Assembly (NCBI GenBank): GCA_030838265.1 | Contig: JAUTXA010000086.1 | Coordinates: forward strand, 1-7,547 | Reading direction: 5' to 3' | Origin: Actinomycetota bacterium | GTDB lineage: Bacteria > Actinomycetota > Acidimicrobiia > Acidimicrobiales > BP-101 | DNA length: 7,547 bases | Part shown: positions 1 to 5,384 of the stretch, one piece after another | How the letters are laid out: every line of letters starts with the position of its first letter | Numbering within the stretch: the first letter of the stretch is position 1 | Made by a program: the position numbers and the translations under genes | Notes under the pieces: generated by a model | What the model saw: the letters and a program-made list of their open reading frames with translations, nothing else | Told to the model about the DNA's origin: nothing | Databases searched by the model: none

Positions 1-629
1 GCCCGGTTGCGGACGTCGAGCTTGCGGAAGATCTCTTGCACGTGGGACTTGATCGTGTTTTCACTCAGGTGCAGCTGAGTGGCGATCTCTCGATTGCGGT
101 AGCCCTGGCTGATCAGCTCGAGGATCCGCCGCTGCGACGCGCTGAGGTCCGGAGATGCAGGATGCACCGGACCGGCCCGTAGCTCGTCGAGCATCCGCCC
201 GGCGATGACGGGGGACACTGCCCCCGCGCCTCGGGAGACGGCGCGGATGGCTTGCTTCAGCTCGAAGCGGGCGATGTCTTTGACGACGTAGCCGTGGGCG
301 CCCGACGCCACGCACTCCCTGAGGAGCTCCTCGTCCGAGTACGACGAAACGAACAGGACCCGCATGTCGGGGTAGCGGCCGAGGAGCCGGCGGCAGGCCT
401 GGGGCCCTGCCACTCCGGGGAGCTGGGCATCGAGGAGCACGACGTCGGGCGCGGTCCGCTCGACGAGCTCGAGCAGGTCGTCGGCCGACGCCGCTTCGCC
501 GACCACCTGCAGATCGTCGTCGCGGGCCAGGATCGACTTGAGGCCCTCTCGCACCATCTCGTGGTCGTCGACGAGCAGGATGCGGATCACTGCCTGGTCC
601 GTACGCCGGTGTTCGTCCAACTGCGACAT
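1..629 (-). CDS. LuxR/NarL-family two-component response regulator (3' end outside window)
   Basis: Cytoplasmic DNA-binding response regulator, expected to be phosphorylated by a partner histidine kinase that is not in this window. The 209 visible codons hold a receiver domain at about residues 15-130. It has the acidic pair D21-D22, the phosphoacceptor D67 in VVLLDAQLPG, the switch serine S95 and the conserved lysine K117. A LuxR-type helix-turn-helix follows at about 161-209 (LSASQRRILELI, then YRNREIATQLHLSENTIKSH as the two core helices). Family proteins usually end shortly after this point, so only about 10-15 residues are probably cut off by the window edge. The ATG at 629 was chosen because AAGGA lies 9 nt upstream (minus strand). 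A GTG at residue 14, directly before the first receiver strand, is an alternative start. It diverges from the XRE-MEDS gene at 742. The fold is certain; the signal and target genes are unknown. Confidence 0.93.
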   Translation of the reverse strand, partial: MSQLDEHRRTDQAVIRILLVDDHEMVREGLKSILARDDDLQVVGEAASADDLLELVERTAPDVVLLDAQLPGVAGPQACRRLLGRYPDMRVLFVSSYSDEELLRECVASGAHGYVVKDIARFELKQAIRAVSRGAGAVSPVIAGRMLDELRAGPVHPASPDLSASQRRILELISQGYRNREIATQLHLSENTIKSHVQEIFRKLDVRNR

Positions 630-660
630 TTCCTGCCATCCTTCGCCCCCGGGTGGGTGC

Positions 661-690
661 TTGTCAAGTGCCTGTGTCATGTGACATAGT
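661..690 (+). promoter_or_regulatory. Candidate sigma70-type promoter for the XRE-MEDS gene
   Basis: TTGTCA at 661-666 matches the -35 consensus at 5 of 6 positions. CATAGT at 685-690 matches the -10 at 4 of 6 positions, with an 18-nt spacer. The predicted start near 697 would give a leader of about 45 nt before the GTG at 742. The reverse complement of 662-667 reads TTGACA, a perfect -35 for the opposite direction, but I see no matching -10 ahead of the response regulator at a normal distance. The call comes from motif reading only. Confidence 0.4.
675..686. promoter_or_regulatory. Inverted repeat TGTCA-TG-TGACA, candidate operator
   Basis: A perfect 5-2-5 inverted repeat lies between the -35 and -10 boxes of the candidate promoter and overlaps the -10 by two bases. 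A further TGTCA copy sits 13 nt upstream at 662-666, within the -35 element. Binding here would be expected to block transcription. The adjacent XRE-MEDS protein is the natural candidate as autorepressor, although the response regulator could also bind. Five-base half sites are short, so chance occurrence is possible. Confidence 0.35.
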
Positions 691-732
691 CAGTCGGGCT
701 AGGGCCTCCTGGCCGAGGCGGGCACCCAGGGC

Positions 733-737
733 GGAGG
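733..737 (+). promoter_or_regulatory. Ribosome binding site GGAGG for the XRE-MEDS gene
   Basis: GGAGG lies 4 nt before the GTG at 742. It supports that GTG as the true start, at the short end of the usual spacing. Confidence 0.6.
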
Positions 738-741
738 TTGC

Positions 742-1494
742 GTGGAGTTGTCGAGGGTCGGTGAGAACCTGAGGGCGGCACGAGGCCGTCTGGGGTGGAG
801 CCGCGAGGCGTTGGCGTTCCACTCCGGCGTCAGCTGGTCGGCCATCGCCCAGATCGAGTCGGGCCGGCGCCGAGATCTCCGTCTGACCAGCCTGTCGGCT
901 CTCGCCGGGGCGTTGGGCGTGAGCACCGACTACCTCATCGGGATTCCGGCGGCGGGCGGCGCGCCGAACCACTTCGAGCACCGAGTCCTATGCTACGGAT
1001 CCGACGACGAGTTCCTCGCCGCCGCTCTTCCGTTCCTCGCCGCCGGACTCCAACAGTCTCAATGCGTCGTGGCGATCGCGACCGAGCCCAAGGTCCGGTT
1101 GGTGCAAGAAGCCCTGGGCGAGAGCGCGGGGCAGATCGAGTTCTCGGGCTGGGACGAGTCGTATCGTTCGCCCGCCGAAGCGCTCGGCCTCTACCGAGAC
1201 CTGGTGAATCAGCGCTTCGCGGAGGGAGCGACCTGGGTCCGGGTGCTAGGCGAGGCGGCGTGGGCCGGCGAAAGCGACGCCGAGATCGCGGCGTGGACCC
1301 GCTACGAATCTCTCGTCAACCTCGCCTTCGCTTCGTCGCCGGTCACGTTCATGTGCACCTACGACGAGAGGCTGTTCTCGCCGGAGAGGATCGAGGACGC
1401 ACGCCGGACGCATCCCTTGCTCGTCGATGCCGGCGGAGTGGCCGCCAGTCCGGCCTATCGCGAGCCTGCCGACTTCCTGCTCGAGCCCTCCTAG
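742..1494 (+). CDS. XRE-family helix-turn-helix regulator with C-terminal MEDS sensory domain
   Basis: A predicted cytoplasmic one-component regulator of 250 aa. Residues about 6-67 form an XRE-type helix-turn-helix (VGENLRAARGRLGWSREALA, recognition helix around SWSAIAQIES at 31-40, closing helix around LGVSTDYLIG). Residues about 79-235 match the MEDS domain (methanogen/methylotroph, DcmR sensory). Features include H80 with LCYGSDDEF, the GL turn at 102-103, WVRVLGEAAW at 165-174, the W-x-x-YE motif at 185-189, CTYD at 205-208 and the late histidine H224 in THP. MEDS domains are known from DcmR, the dichloromethane-responsive repressor, and are thought to sense small hydrocarbon-like molecules; the ligand here is unknown. 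It starts at GTG behind GGAGG. It diverges from the response regulator, and its stop overlaps that of the diguanylate cyclase. Autorepression through the inverted repeat at 675-686 is an inference. Confidence 0.85.
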   Translation: MELSRVGENLRAARGRLGWSREALAFHSGVSWSAIAQIESGRRRDLRLTSLSALAGALGVSTDYLIGIPAAGGAPNHFEHRVLCYGSDDEFLAAALPFLAAGLQQSQCVVAIATEPKVRLVQEALGESAGQIEFSGWDESYRSPAEALGLYRDLVNQRFAEGATWVRVLGEAAWAGESDAEIAAWTRYESLVNLAFASSPVTFMCTYDERLFSPERIEDARRTHPLLVDAGGVAASPAYREPADFLLEPS

Positions 1495-3107
1495 CTCGCC
1501 TTTCTCCCGGCTCTGGCCTGCTTGGCCGCATACATCGAGGCGTCGGCCGCGGCGAGGAGGTCGATCGCCTCACCGGCCGATGTCCAGGCCACGCCGATGC
1601 TGGCGGAGATGGCGACCGTGATGTCGCCGATGGTGGCCGGGCCTTGCAGCTTCTGCGACATCCGTCCGGCGAGGACGAGCATGGCCTCCTCCGAACCGAT
1701 CCGCGGGGCGATCACCACGAACTCGTCGCCGCCCAGGCGGCCGAGCAGGTCCTGAGCCCGCAGTGCACCGTGGAGCCGACTGGCCACCACCTCGAGGACC
1801 ACGTCGCCGATGGCGTGGCCGCGGGCGTCGTTGATGTGCTTGAAGCTGTCGAGGTCGATGAAGAGCAGGCCGACGCCGTCGCCGGGAGCGATGGTCGCCA
1901 ACGCGGCGTCGAGGGCGGCCAGGGTGCCGGCTCGGTTGAGGCAGCCCGTGAGGGCATCGGTCATAGCCCGTTGCTCCAGCGTCTGGCGAAGCAGGCTGGC
2001 CTCGGTGACGTCGGCCACGCACACGACCCCGCCGCTCACCTCACCGTCGTCCGCTAGGACAGGACGGATCGTCCACTCGAGGTGGCGAGTCTCGCCGTTG
2101 ACGTCGGCGTCGTGGATGACGAGCTTGCTGCCCGTCCCGTCACGGAACAGGGCAGTGAAGGCAGCGGCGAGGTCAGGCGACTCCAGCGCACCAAGCGCCG
2201 CCAGCCCCAACACTTCGCTGGGCCGGCGCGGTGCGAGCAGTTCGGTGAGGCGGGTGTTGGCCTGCTCGACGCGACCGGACGTGTCGAACTTGGCCACCCC
2301 GACCGGCAGCGTCTCGGTCAGGAGGGCGAGGAGCTCGGTCTCGGCGGCCAGGGCGTCGGTCGCGGCGACCTCGGCGGAGATGTCGAACATGTCGAGCTGC
2401 ACCTCGCCGTGGCCGTCTCCGTCGATGCTGTTCGTCAGCGTGACCTCGACCCAGAGGTTCGACTCGTCGGCACGCACGACCCGACATCGCCACCGCAGGG
2501 CGACGCCGCGTTGCCCTTTGGCGGCCACCCACATGACGATGCCCGCATCGCGGTCGTCAGGGTGGAGATGGGAGATGATGGGCTCGCCGTCGAGCGGATG
2601 GAGGCGCCCGAGCAGGGCGAGCATCGAGGGGCTGGCGCTGAGGATCTCGCCGAACCCATTGCATTGGGCTGTCCCCACCCGCGGGCTGGCGATGATCGGC
2701 GTCGGCGCCGGCGTGGGTGCCACCGCGTCGCCGGCGCTGGGCACGATGAGAATCACGGTCGTCCCCTCGCCATCTCTGATTTCGACGAGGTGGAGCTGGG
2801 CCGGCTTGCCGTCGCGAAGGCGCACGGCTCGGACTGCGGTCCCTTCCAGGCGGGCTTCCATCCCGACGTCGGTGACGAGCCAGGCGTCAGCGGTGGCCAC
2901 GAGCTCAACGATGGCCCCGCCCTGCAGGGCGGCGTGCCCGTCGAGCGAGATTCCCGCCGAGGCCAGCAGCCCGCGGGCGTCGCTGACGTTGCGGGCCCGA
3001 TCGAACATGCCGACGGCGCAGCCCGGGTTGTTGGCCATGAGGCTCCGGACGTGGGCCAGTCGCTCAGCCGTGATCGATGGGACGCCTACGAGGTCGCGCG
3101 TTGCCAT
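1491..3107 (-). CDS. Diguanylate cyclase with two PAS-type domains (PAS-PAS-GGDEF)
   Basis: Predicted to make cyclic di-GMP from two GTP; 538 aa with no obvious membrane segment, so probably soluble. Residues 1-127 match nothing I recognise and end in a proline-rich linker (PTPAPTP, 131-137). About 150-248 looks like a PAS_3-type fold (LHPDDRDAG, then W-rich strands). About 258-370 is a second PAS (LPVGVAKFDTSGRVEQAN, then VVCVADVTEA). A short connecting helix (SLLRQTLEQRAMTDALTG) leads to a GGDEF domain from about 382 to 535. It has the metal-binding D418 in FIDLD, N426-D427 in FKHIND, an intact GGDEF at 459-463, and RAQD at 450-453, five residues upstream, which is the canonical inhibitory I-site. 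It should therefore be active and feedback-inhibited. No EAL domain is present. The ATG at 3107 has no Shine-Dalgarno; M24 (at 3038, with GGAG 4 nt upstream) is an alternative. It lies 79 nt downstream of the kinase gene and may share its transcript. Confidence 0.92.
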   Translation of the reverse strand: MATRDLVGVPSITAERLAHVRSLMANNPGCAVGMFDRARNVSDARGLLASAGISLDGHAALQGGAIVELVATADAWLVTDVGMEARLEGTAVRAVRLRDGKPAQLHLVEIRDGEGTTVILIVPSAGDAVAPTPAPTPIIASPRVGTAQCNGFGEILSASPSMLALLGRLHPLDGEPIISHLHPDDRDAGIVMWVAAKGQRGVALRWRCRVVRADESNLWVEVTLTNSIDGDGHGEVQLDMFDISAEVAATDALAAETELLALLTETLPVGVAKFDTSGRVEQANTRLTELLAPRRPSEVLGLAALGALESPDLAAAFTALFRDGTGSKLVIHDADVNGETRHLEWTIRPVLADDGEVSGGVVCVADVTEASLLRQTLEQRAMTDALTGCLNRAGTLAALDAALATIAPGDGVGLLFIDLDSFKHINDARGHAIGDVVLEVVASRLHGALRAQDLLGRLGGDEFVVIAPRIGSEEAMLVLAGRMSQKLQGPATIGDITVAISASIGVAWTSAGEAIDLLAAADASMYAAKQARAGRKAS

Positions 3108-3186
3108 TGCAAATCGAATCGTCGCCGCCGGTCGCCACCTGTCTGTCCGACCCCGACTGTTGGGCCAGCGTTGGGCCGCGCTGGCG
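3108..3186 (-). other. 79-nt spacer between kinase and diguanylate cyclase genes
   Basis: This is the only sizeable gap inside the leftward gene run. It begins (minus strand) with a hairpin directly after the kinase stop and ends without a recognisable Shine-Dalgarno before the cyclase ATG. No clear -35/-10 pair was found, so whether the cyclase has its own promoter is open. Confidence 0.5.
3164..3185 (-). terminator. Hairpin just after the kinase stop codon, possible weak terminator or attenuator
   Basis: Perfect 7-bp arms GCCAGCG (3164-3170) and CGCTGGC (3179-3185) enclose an 8-nt loop, starting 1 nt past the TGA of the kinase. No T-run follows in the transcribed direction, so it lacks the hallmark of an intrinsic terminator. 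It may instead protect the 3' end of the upstream message or reduce readthrough into the cyclase. A direct repeat GTTGGGCC (3159-3166 and 3170-3177) overlaps it. Confidence 0.3.
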
Positions 3187-4242
3187 TCAGGGAAGGAGCT
3201 CGGCCAGCCTCAGTTCGTCGATGGCCCGGGAGTTCCGGTTGAGCATGCAGTCGAGGAGGCCGGTCTGGCGCGAGTCGCCGAGATCCATACCCCGACTGGC
3301 GACGACCGGGTAGACGAGACAGAAGAGGGCGGCCTTGCGATAGTCGTCCCACATGCGATCGAGATCGTCGGCCGCCACGCCCGCGGCGCGGAGCCCGTCG
3401 ACCCACCGGTCGAACAGGGCGCGTTCGTTCACTGACGCCACATCCGGCTCGAGGCTTTGGGTGACGAAGTAGGCCAGGTCGTAGGCGCCGGACCCGGTGC
3501 CGATCAGCTGGAAGTCGAGCAGGGCGACAGATCCGTCGGGGGCGAACAGGATGTTGTCGGCCCGGTAGTCGCCGTGGGCCATGGTGGTCGGCGCCTGGCT
3601 GAGGTCGGTGAGCAGTCCGCCCATCACGTCCAAGTACTTCGCCCCGACGGCGAGGACGGGCTCGGGAACATCGAGGCCGGTGACGACTTTCTCCCATCCC
3701 TCGGCCCACACCATCGGAAGGATCGCCGGGTAGATGGGGTCACCCAGGCTGATGGTGAGGCCGGCGTCGGCCATGGCATCGGCCTTCCCCCACCAGGTCG
3801 CGTGCCAGGCGGCCAGCTCGTCGACCGCCTGCTGGGCATCGGCCAACGCCATGCCCTCGACCTGGTCGACCGGTCGCAACCCGCCCAGATCCTCGAGCAC
3901 GAGGACGAAGGCGCTCGACTCTGGGTCGACGACGCCGAAGTGGCAGGCCGGCACGCGGATCGGTGAGGTGGCAGCCAGCTCCTCGAAGAACCGGACCTCG
4001 CGGATGTACATCCGCAGGACGGACGAGGTGAACACGGCGGCCGGATCGAGCGCCGGCAGCTTGACGACGACCGAGGACGGGCAGTCGGTGCCGCCGGTCA
4101 AGCGCAGCCGGTAGAGACCGCTGCTCACGCCGACCCCGACGCCGATCTGCTCGGTCGCCACGGTCGTGACATCGAAGCCGGCGGCGTCGGCCAGCCACCC
4201 CGGCGTCACCTCGTCGATCGTTGCAGGGATGGGCGCGGTCAT
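3187..4242 (-). CDS. Aminoglycoside phosphotransferase-fold small-molecule kinase
   Basis: A 351-aa cytoplasmic kinase of the protein-kinase-like APH/choline kinase superfamily, closest in look to the broad actinobacterial 'phosphotransferase' and ecdysteroid-kinase-like groups. N-lobe: a glycine-rich loop GVGVGVSSGLYRL (34-46), the ATP-binding lysine K61 in VVVK, and the helix glutamate E82 in REVRFFEEL. The hinge lies around VLVLEDLGG (113-121). C-lobe: the Brenner catalytic motif H223-G-D225 with N230 in MAHGDYRADN, and the metal-binding D243 in LLDFQ. All key residues are present, so it should be an active phosphotransferase. The substrate cannot be read from sequence, and resistance to aminoglycosides should not be assumed. 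The ATG at 4242 lies 7 nt after the hydrolase stop with only a weak GAG upstream, suggesting translational coupling in an operon with the hydrolase and DUF2277 genes. Confidence 0.85.
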   Translation of the reverse strand: MTAPIPATIDEVTPGWLADAAGFDVTTVATEQIGVGVGVSSGLYRLRLTGGTDCPSSVVVKLPALDPAAVFTSSVLRMYIREVRFFEELAATSPIRVPACHFGVVDPESSAFVLVLEDLGGLRPVDQVEGMALADAQQAVDELAAWHATWWGKADAMADAGLTISLGDPIYPAILPMVWAEGWEKVVTGLDVPEPVLAVGAKYLDVMGGLLTDLSQAPTTMAHGDYRADNILFAPDGSVALLDFQLIGTGSGAYDLAYFVTQSLEPDVASVNERALFDRWVDGLRAAGVAADDLDRMWDDYRKAALFCLVYPVVASRGMDLGDSRQTGLLDCMLNRNSRAIDELRLAELLP

Positions 4243-4249
4243 GGCCGGC

Positions 4250-4981
4250 TCAGGCCAGCGAGTCCCAGAACGATGTCAGGATCGGGGCGGCCACGTCCGG
4301 CGCCTGATAGGGCCAGAAGTGCCCGGCACCTTCGAGGCGCTCGAAGCGGGCGCCCAACGCCTCGGCGACCTCCTTGGCCTGCGCTTCGCCACCGAACGGA
4401 TCGTCGGTCGGCGACAGGACGAGCCCGGGGGCCTTGGTCGGCGCCCACGGGCCCCAATGATCGTGGGGGTTCGGCGTGGCTGATCGGTAGAGCGCGAGGA
4501 TGCAACCGCCCATCGTGGCGTCGCCCGCGGCCGCCATCTCGAGCGCGTCGTCATGGGGTACGCCCATGGCCTCGAACAGGGGGGCTCGATCCTCGGCCGA
4601 CATCGAGTTCTGGGCCTCGACGAACGCCTCGCCCTCGCCCGGCGTCTGCCAGATCTTGCCGATGTCGTGCCACTCGTAGTCGGGGTGGGCGATGTTGCCG
4701 ATGTCGGCCACCCACGAGTGCAGCCGATCGCCGTAGGCGGTGGCGACTCGGTACGTGAGGCCCGCGCCCCAGTCGTGTCCGACCAGGTCGACAGGTTCGT
4801 CGATGTGGTCGAGCTCGCCGAGGAGCCACTCGACGTAGTCGTCCTTCGAAGCGCCGAAGCCGTCGGGTCTCGGACATCCGAACCCCGGAAGGGCCAGGGC
4901 CACCGACTCCCGGCCGATGGCCTTGCGGACCTTGTCCCAGATGACTGCTGTTTCCGGCACCCCGTGCACGAAGACGATCAC
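4250..4981 (-). CDS. Alpha/beta hydrolase, epoxide hydrolase/haloalkane dehalogenase-like
   Basis: A 243-aa cytoplasmic hydrolase. The nucleophile elbow is LVGHDWGAG with D70 as nucleophile, not serine, as in epoxide hydrolases and haloalkane dehalogenases. The oxyanion-hole motif is H6-G-V-P9, of the HGxP type typical of epoxide hydrolases. The acid is D193 or D194 (PTDDPFGG) and the base is H221 (GAGHFWPYQAP). Y165 in ALYRSA is placed like a cap-domain tyrosine that activates the epoxide oxygen; I could not identify a second cap tyrosine with confidence. The HGxP motif begins only six residues in, so the first strands of the usual fold (20-30 residues) are missing. No longer start is possible because the same frame meets TAG at 4991-4993. 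The start is GTG with weak AGG upstream, 9 nt after DUF2277. The likely role is hydrolysis of an epoxide or ester-like small molecule; dehalogenation is less likely given HGVP. Confidence 0.82.
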   Translation of the reverse strand: MIVFVHGVPETAVIWDKVRKAIGRESVALALPGFGCPRPDGFGASKDDYVEWLLGELDHIDEPVDLVGHDWGAGLTYRVATAYGDRLHSWVADIGNIAHPDYEWHDIGKIWQTPGEGEAFVEAQNSMSAEDRAPLFEAMGVPHDDALEMAAAGDATMGGCILALYRSATPNPHDHWGPWAPTKAPGLVLSPTDDPFGGEAQAKEVAEALGARFERLEGAGHFWPYQAPDVAAPILTSFWDSLA

Positions 4982-4990
4982 GCCGACAAC

Positions 4991-5266
4991 CTACGGGTTT
5001 TGGCGGGCCGCCATCCGGGCCCGAACCTCGGGCCGGCGCAGCGGGGGGACCTTGGTGGGTGGCGAACGCCGGGCCGGCAGCACGCCGAGGAGTCGACCGG
5101 TGGCCGCCGCCACCGCCTGGACGGCGGCGGCGAACTCGTCCTCGGCTCCGGCCGGCGGCTTGGGCAGGCCGCTCACCTTCCGGATGTACTGGAGGGCGGC
5201 GGCGTCGATCTCGTCGGTGGTGGCGGGCGGCTCGAGGCCCCGAAGCTCGGTGATGTTTCGACACAT
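4991..5266 (-). CDS. DUF2277 family protein
   Basis: A small (91 aa) basic cytoplasmic protein of unknown function. It begins with the family's signature N-terminus MCRNITELRGLEPPAT, followed by EIDAAALQYIRKVSGLPKP and, near the C-terminus, the basic PPLRRPEVRARM segment. Length and N-terminal Met-Cys-Arg-Asn match the family as I know it, so the start is the ATG at 5266. The frame stays open further upstream to an ATG at 5335, but that extension is low-complexity Gly/Pro/Arg and lies outside the family. The gene heads a leftward run with the hydrolase (9 nt away, same frame, separated only by TAG) and the kinase. No Shine-Dalgarno precedes the ATG. A TACCGT box 6 nt upstream suggests a leaderless transcript. 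I know of no function assigned to the family. Confidence 0.87.
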   Translation of the reverse strand: MCRNITELRGLEPPATTDEIDAAALQYIRKVSGLPKPPAGAEDEFAAAVQAVAAATGRLLGVLPARRSPPTKVPPLRRPEVRARMAARQNP

Positions 5267-5384
5267 GGGTCCACGGTAGGGCGGCCTAGCGCCGCCTGAG
5301 GGTTTCCCGCCTGGTGGGCCGGGTAAATCGGCCAAAAGCCTGCCCGTTCACGGGGCCGAAACATCGATCGAGTAGAGAGGGCCC
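5267..5384. other. 118-bp divergent intergenic region between DUF2277 and ATP-grasp genes
   Basis: This region must hold both outward promoters. It contains the TACCGT box for the leftward gene, a GC-rich hairpin (GGCGGC 5280-5285, 5-nt loop, GCCGCC 5291-5296) just upstream of it, and an 8-bp palindrome TCGATCGA at 5364-5371. For the rightward gene, TAGAGA at 5373-5378 lies 6 nt before the GTG but lacks the final T of a TANNNT box. The overlapping AGAGAGG could instead act as a ribosome binding site 4 nt from the start. No convincing -35/-10 pair was found for the rightward gene. Confidence 0.5.
5273..5278 (-). promoter_or_regulatory. Leaderless-type -10 box TACCGT before DUF2277
   Basis: On the minus strand TACCGT is followed by exactly 6 nt and then the ATG. 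This is the TANNNT-N6-ATG layout of leaderless actinobacterial promoters, where the transcript begins at the start codon itself. The -35 region (CCTCAG at 17-nt spacing) is not recognisable, which is common for this promoter class. Absence of a Shine-Dalgarno agrees with it. Confidence 0.45.

Noticed and set aside
61..639. A 192-codon minus-strand frame starting at 639 in the response regulator region
   Set aside because: It is an Arg/Pro-rich out-of-frame reading. The frame starting at 629 gives a complete receiver plus LuxR domain.
1810..3435. A long open frame (541 codons) on the + strand, antisense to the diguanylate cyclase
   Set aside because: Its protein is Ser/Arg/Ala-rich with no recognisable domain, while the minus strand encodes a full PAS-PAS-GGDEF protein. 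Long antisense frames are expected in GC-rich coding DNA.
3187..4242. Antibiotic resistance (aminoglycoside phosphotransferase) gene
   Set aside because: It shares the fold and catalytic motifs only. Chromosomal metabolic context and divergence from resistance enzymes favour another small-molecule substrate.
4250..4981. Haloalkane dehalogenase as a firm call
   Set aside because: The nucleophile Asp-Trp fits both groups, but HGVP and a cap tyrosine favour epoxide hydrolase, and the halide-binding residues could not be identified.
5267..5335. N-terminal extension of DUF2277 to the ATG at 5335
   Set aside because: The extra 23 residues are Gly/Pro/Arg-rich and outside the family, whose members begin with MCRN. 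It would also remove the leaderless promoter.
5373..5378. TAGAGA as a leaderless -10 box for the ATP-grasp gene
   Set aside because: The spacing to the GTG is right (6 nt), but the conserved final T is missing and the overlapping AGAGAGG works as a ribosome binding site, so it was not called as a promoter.
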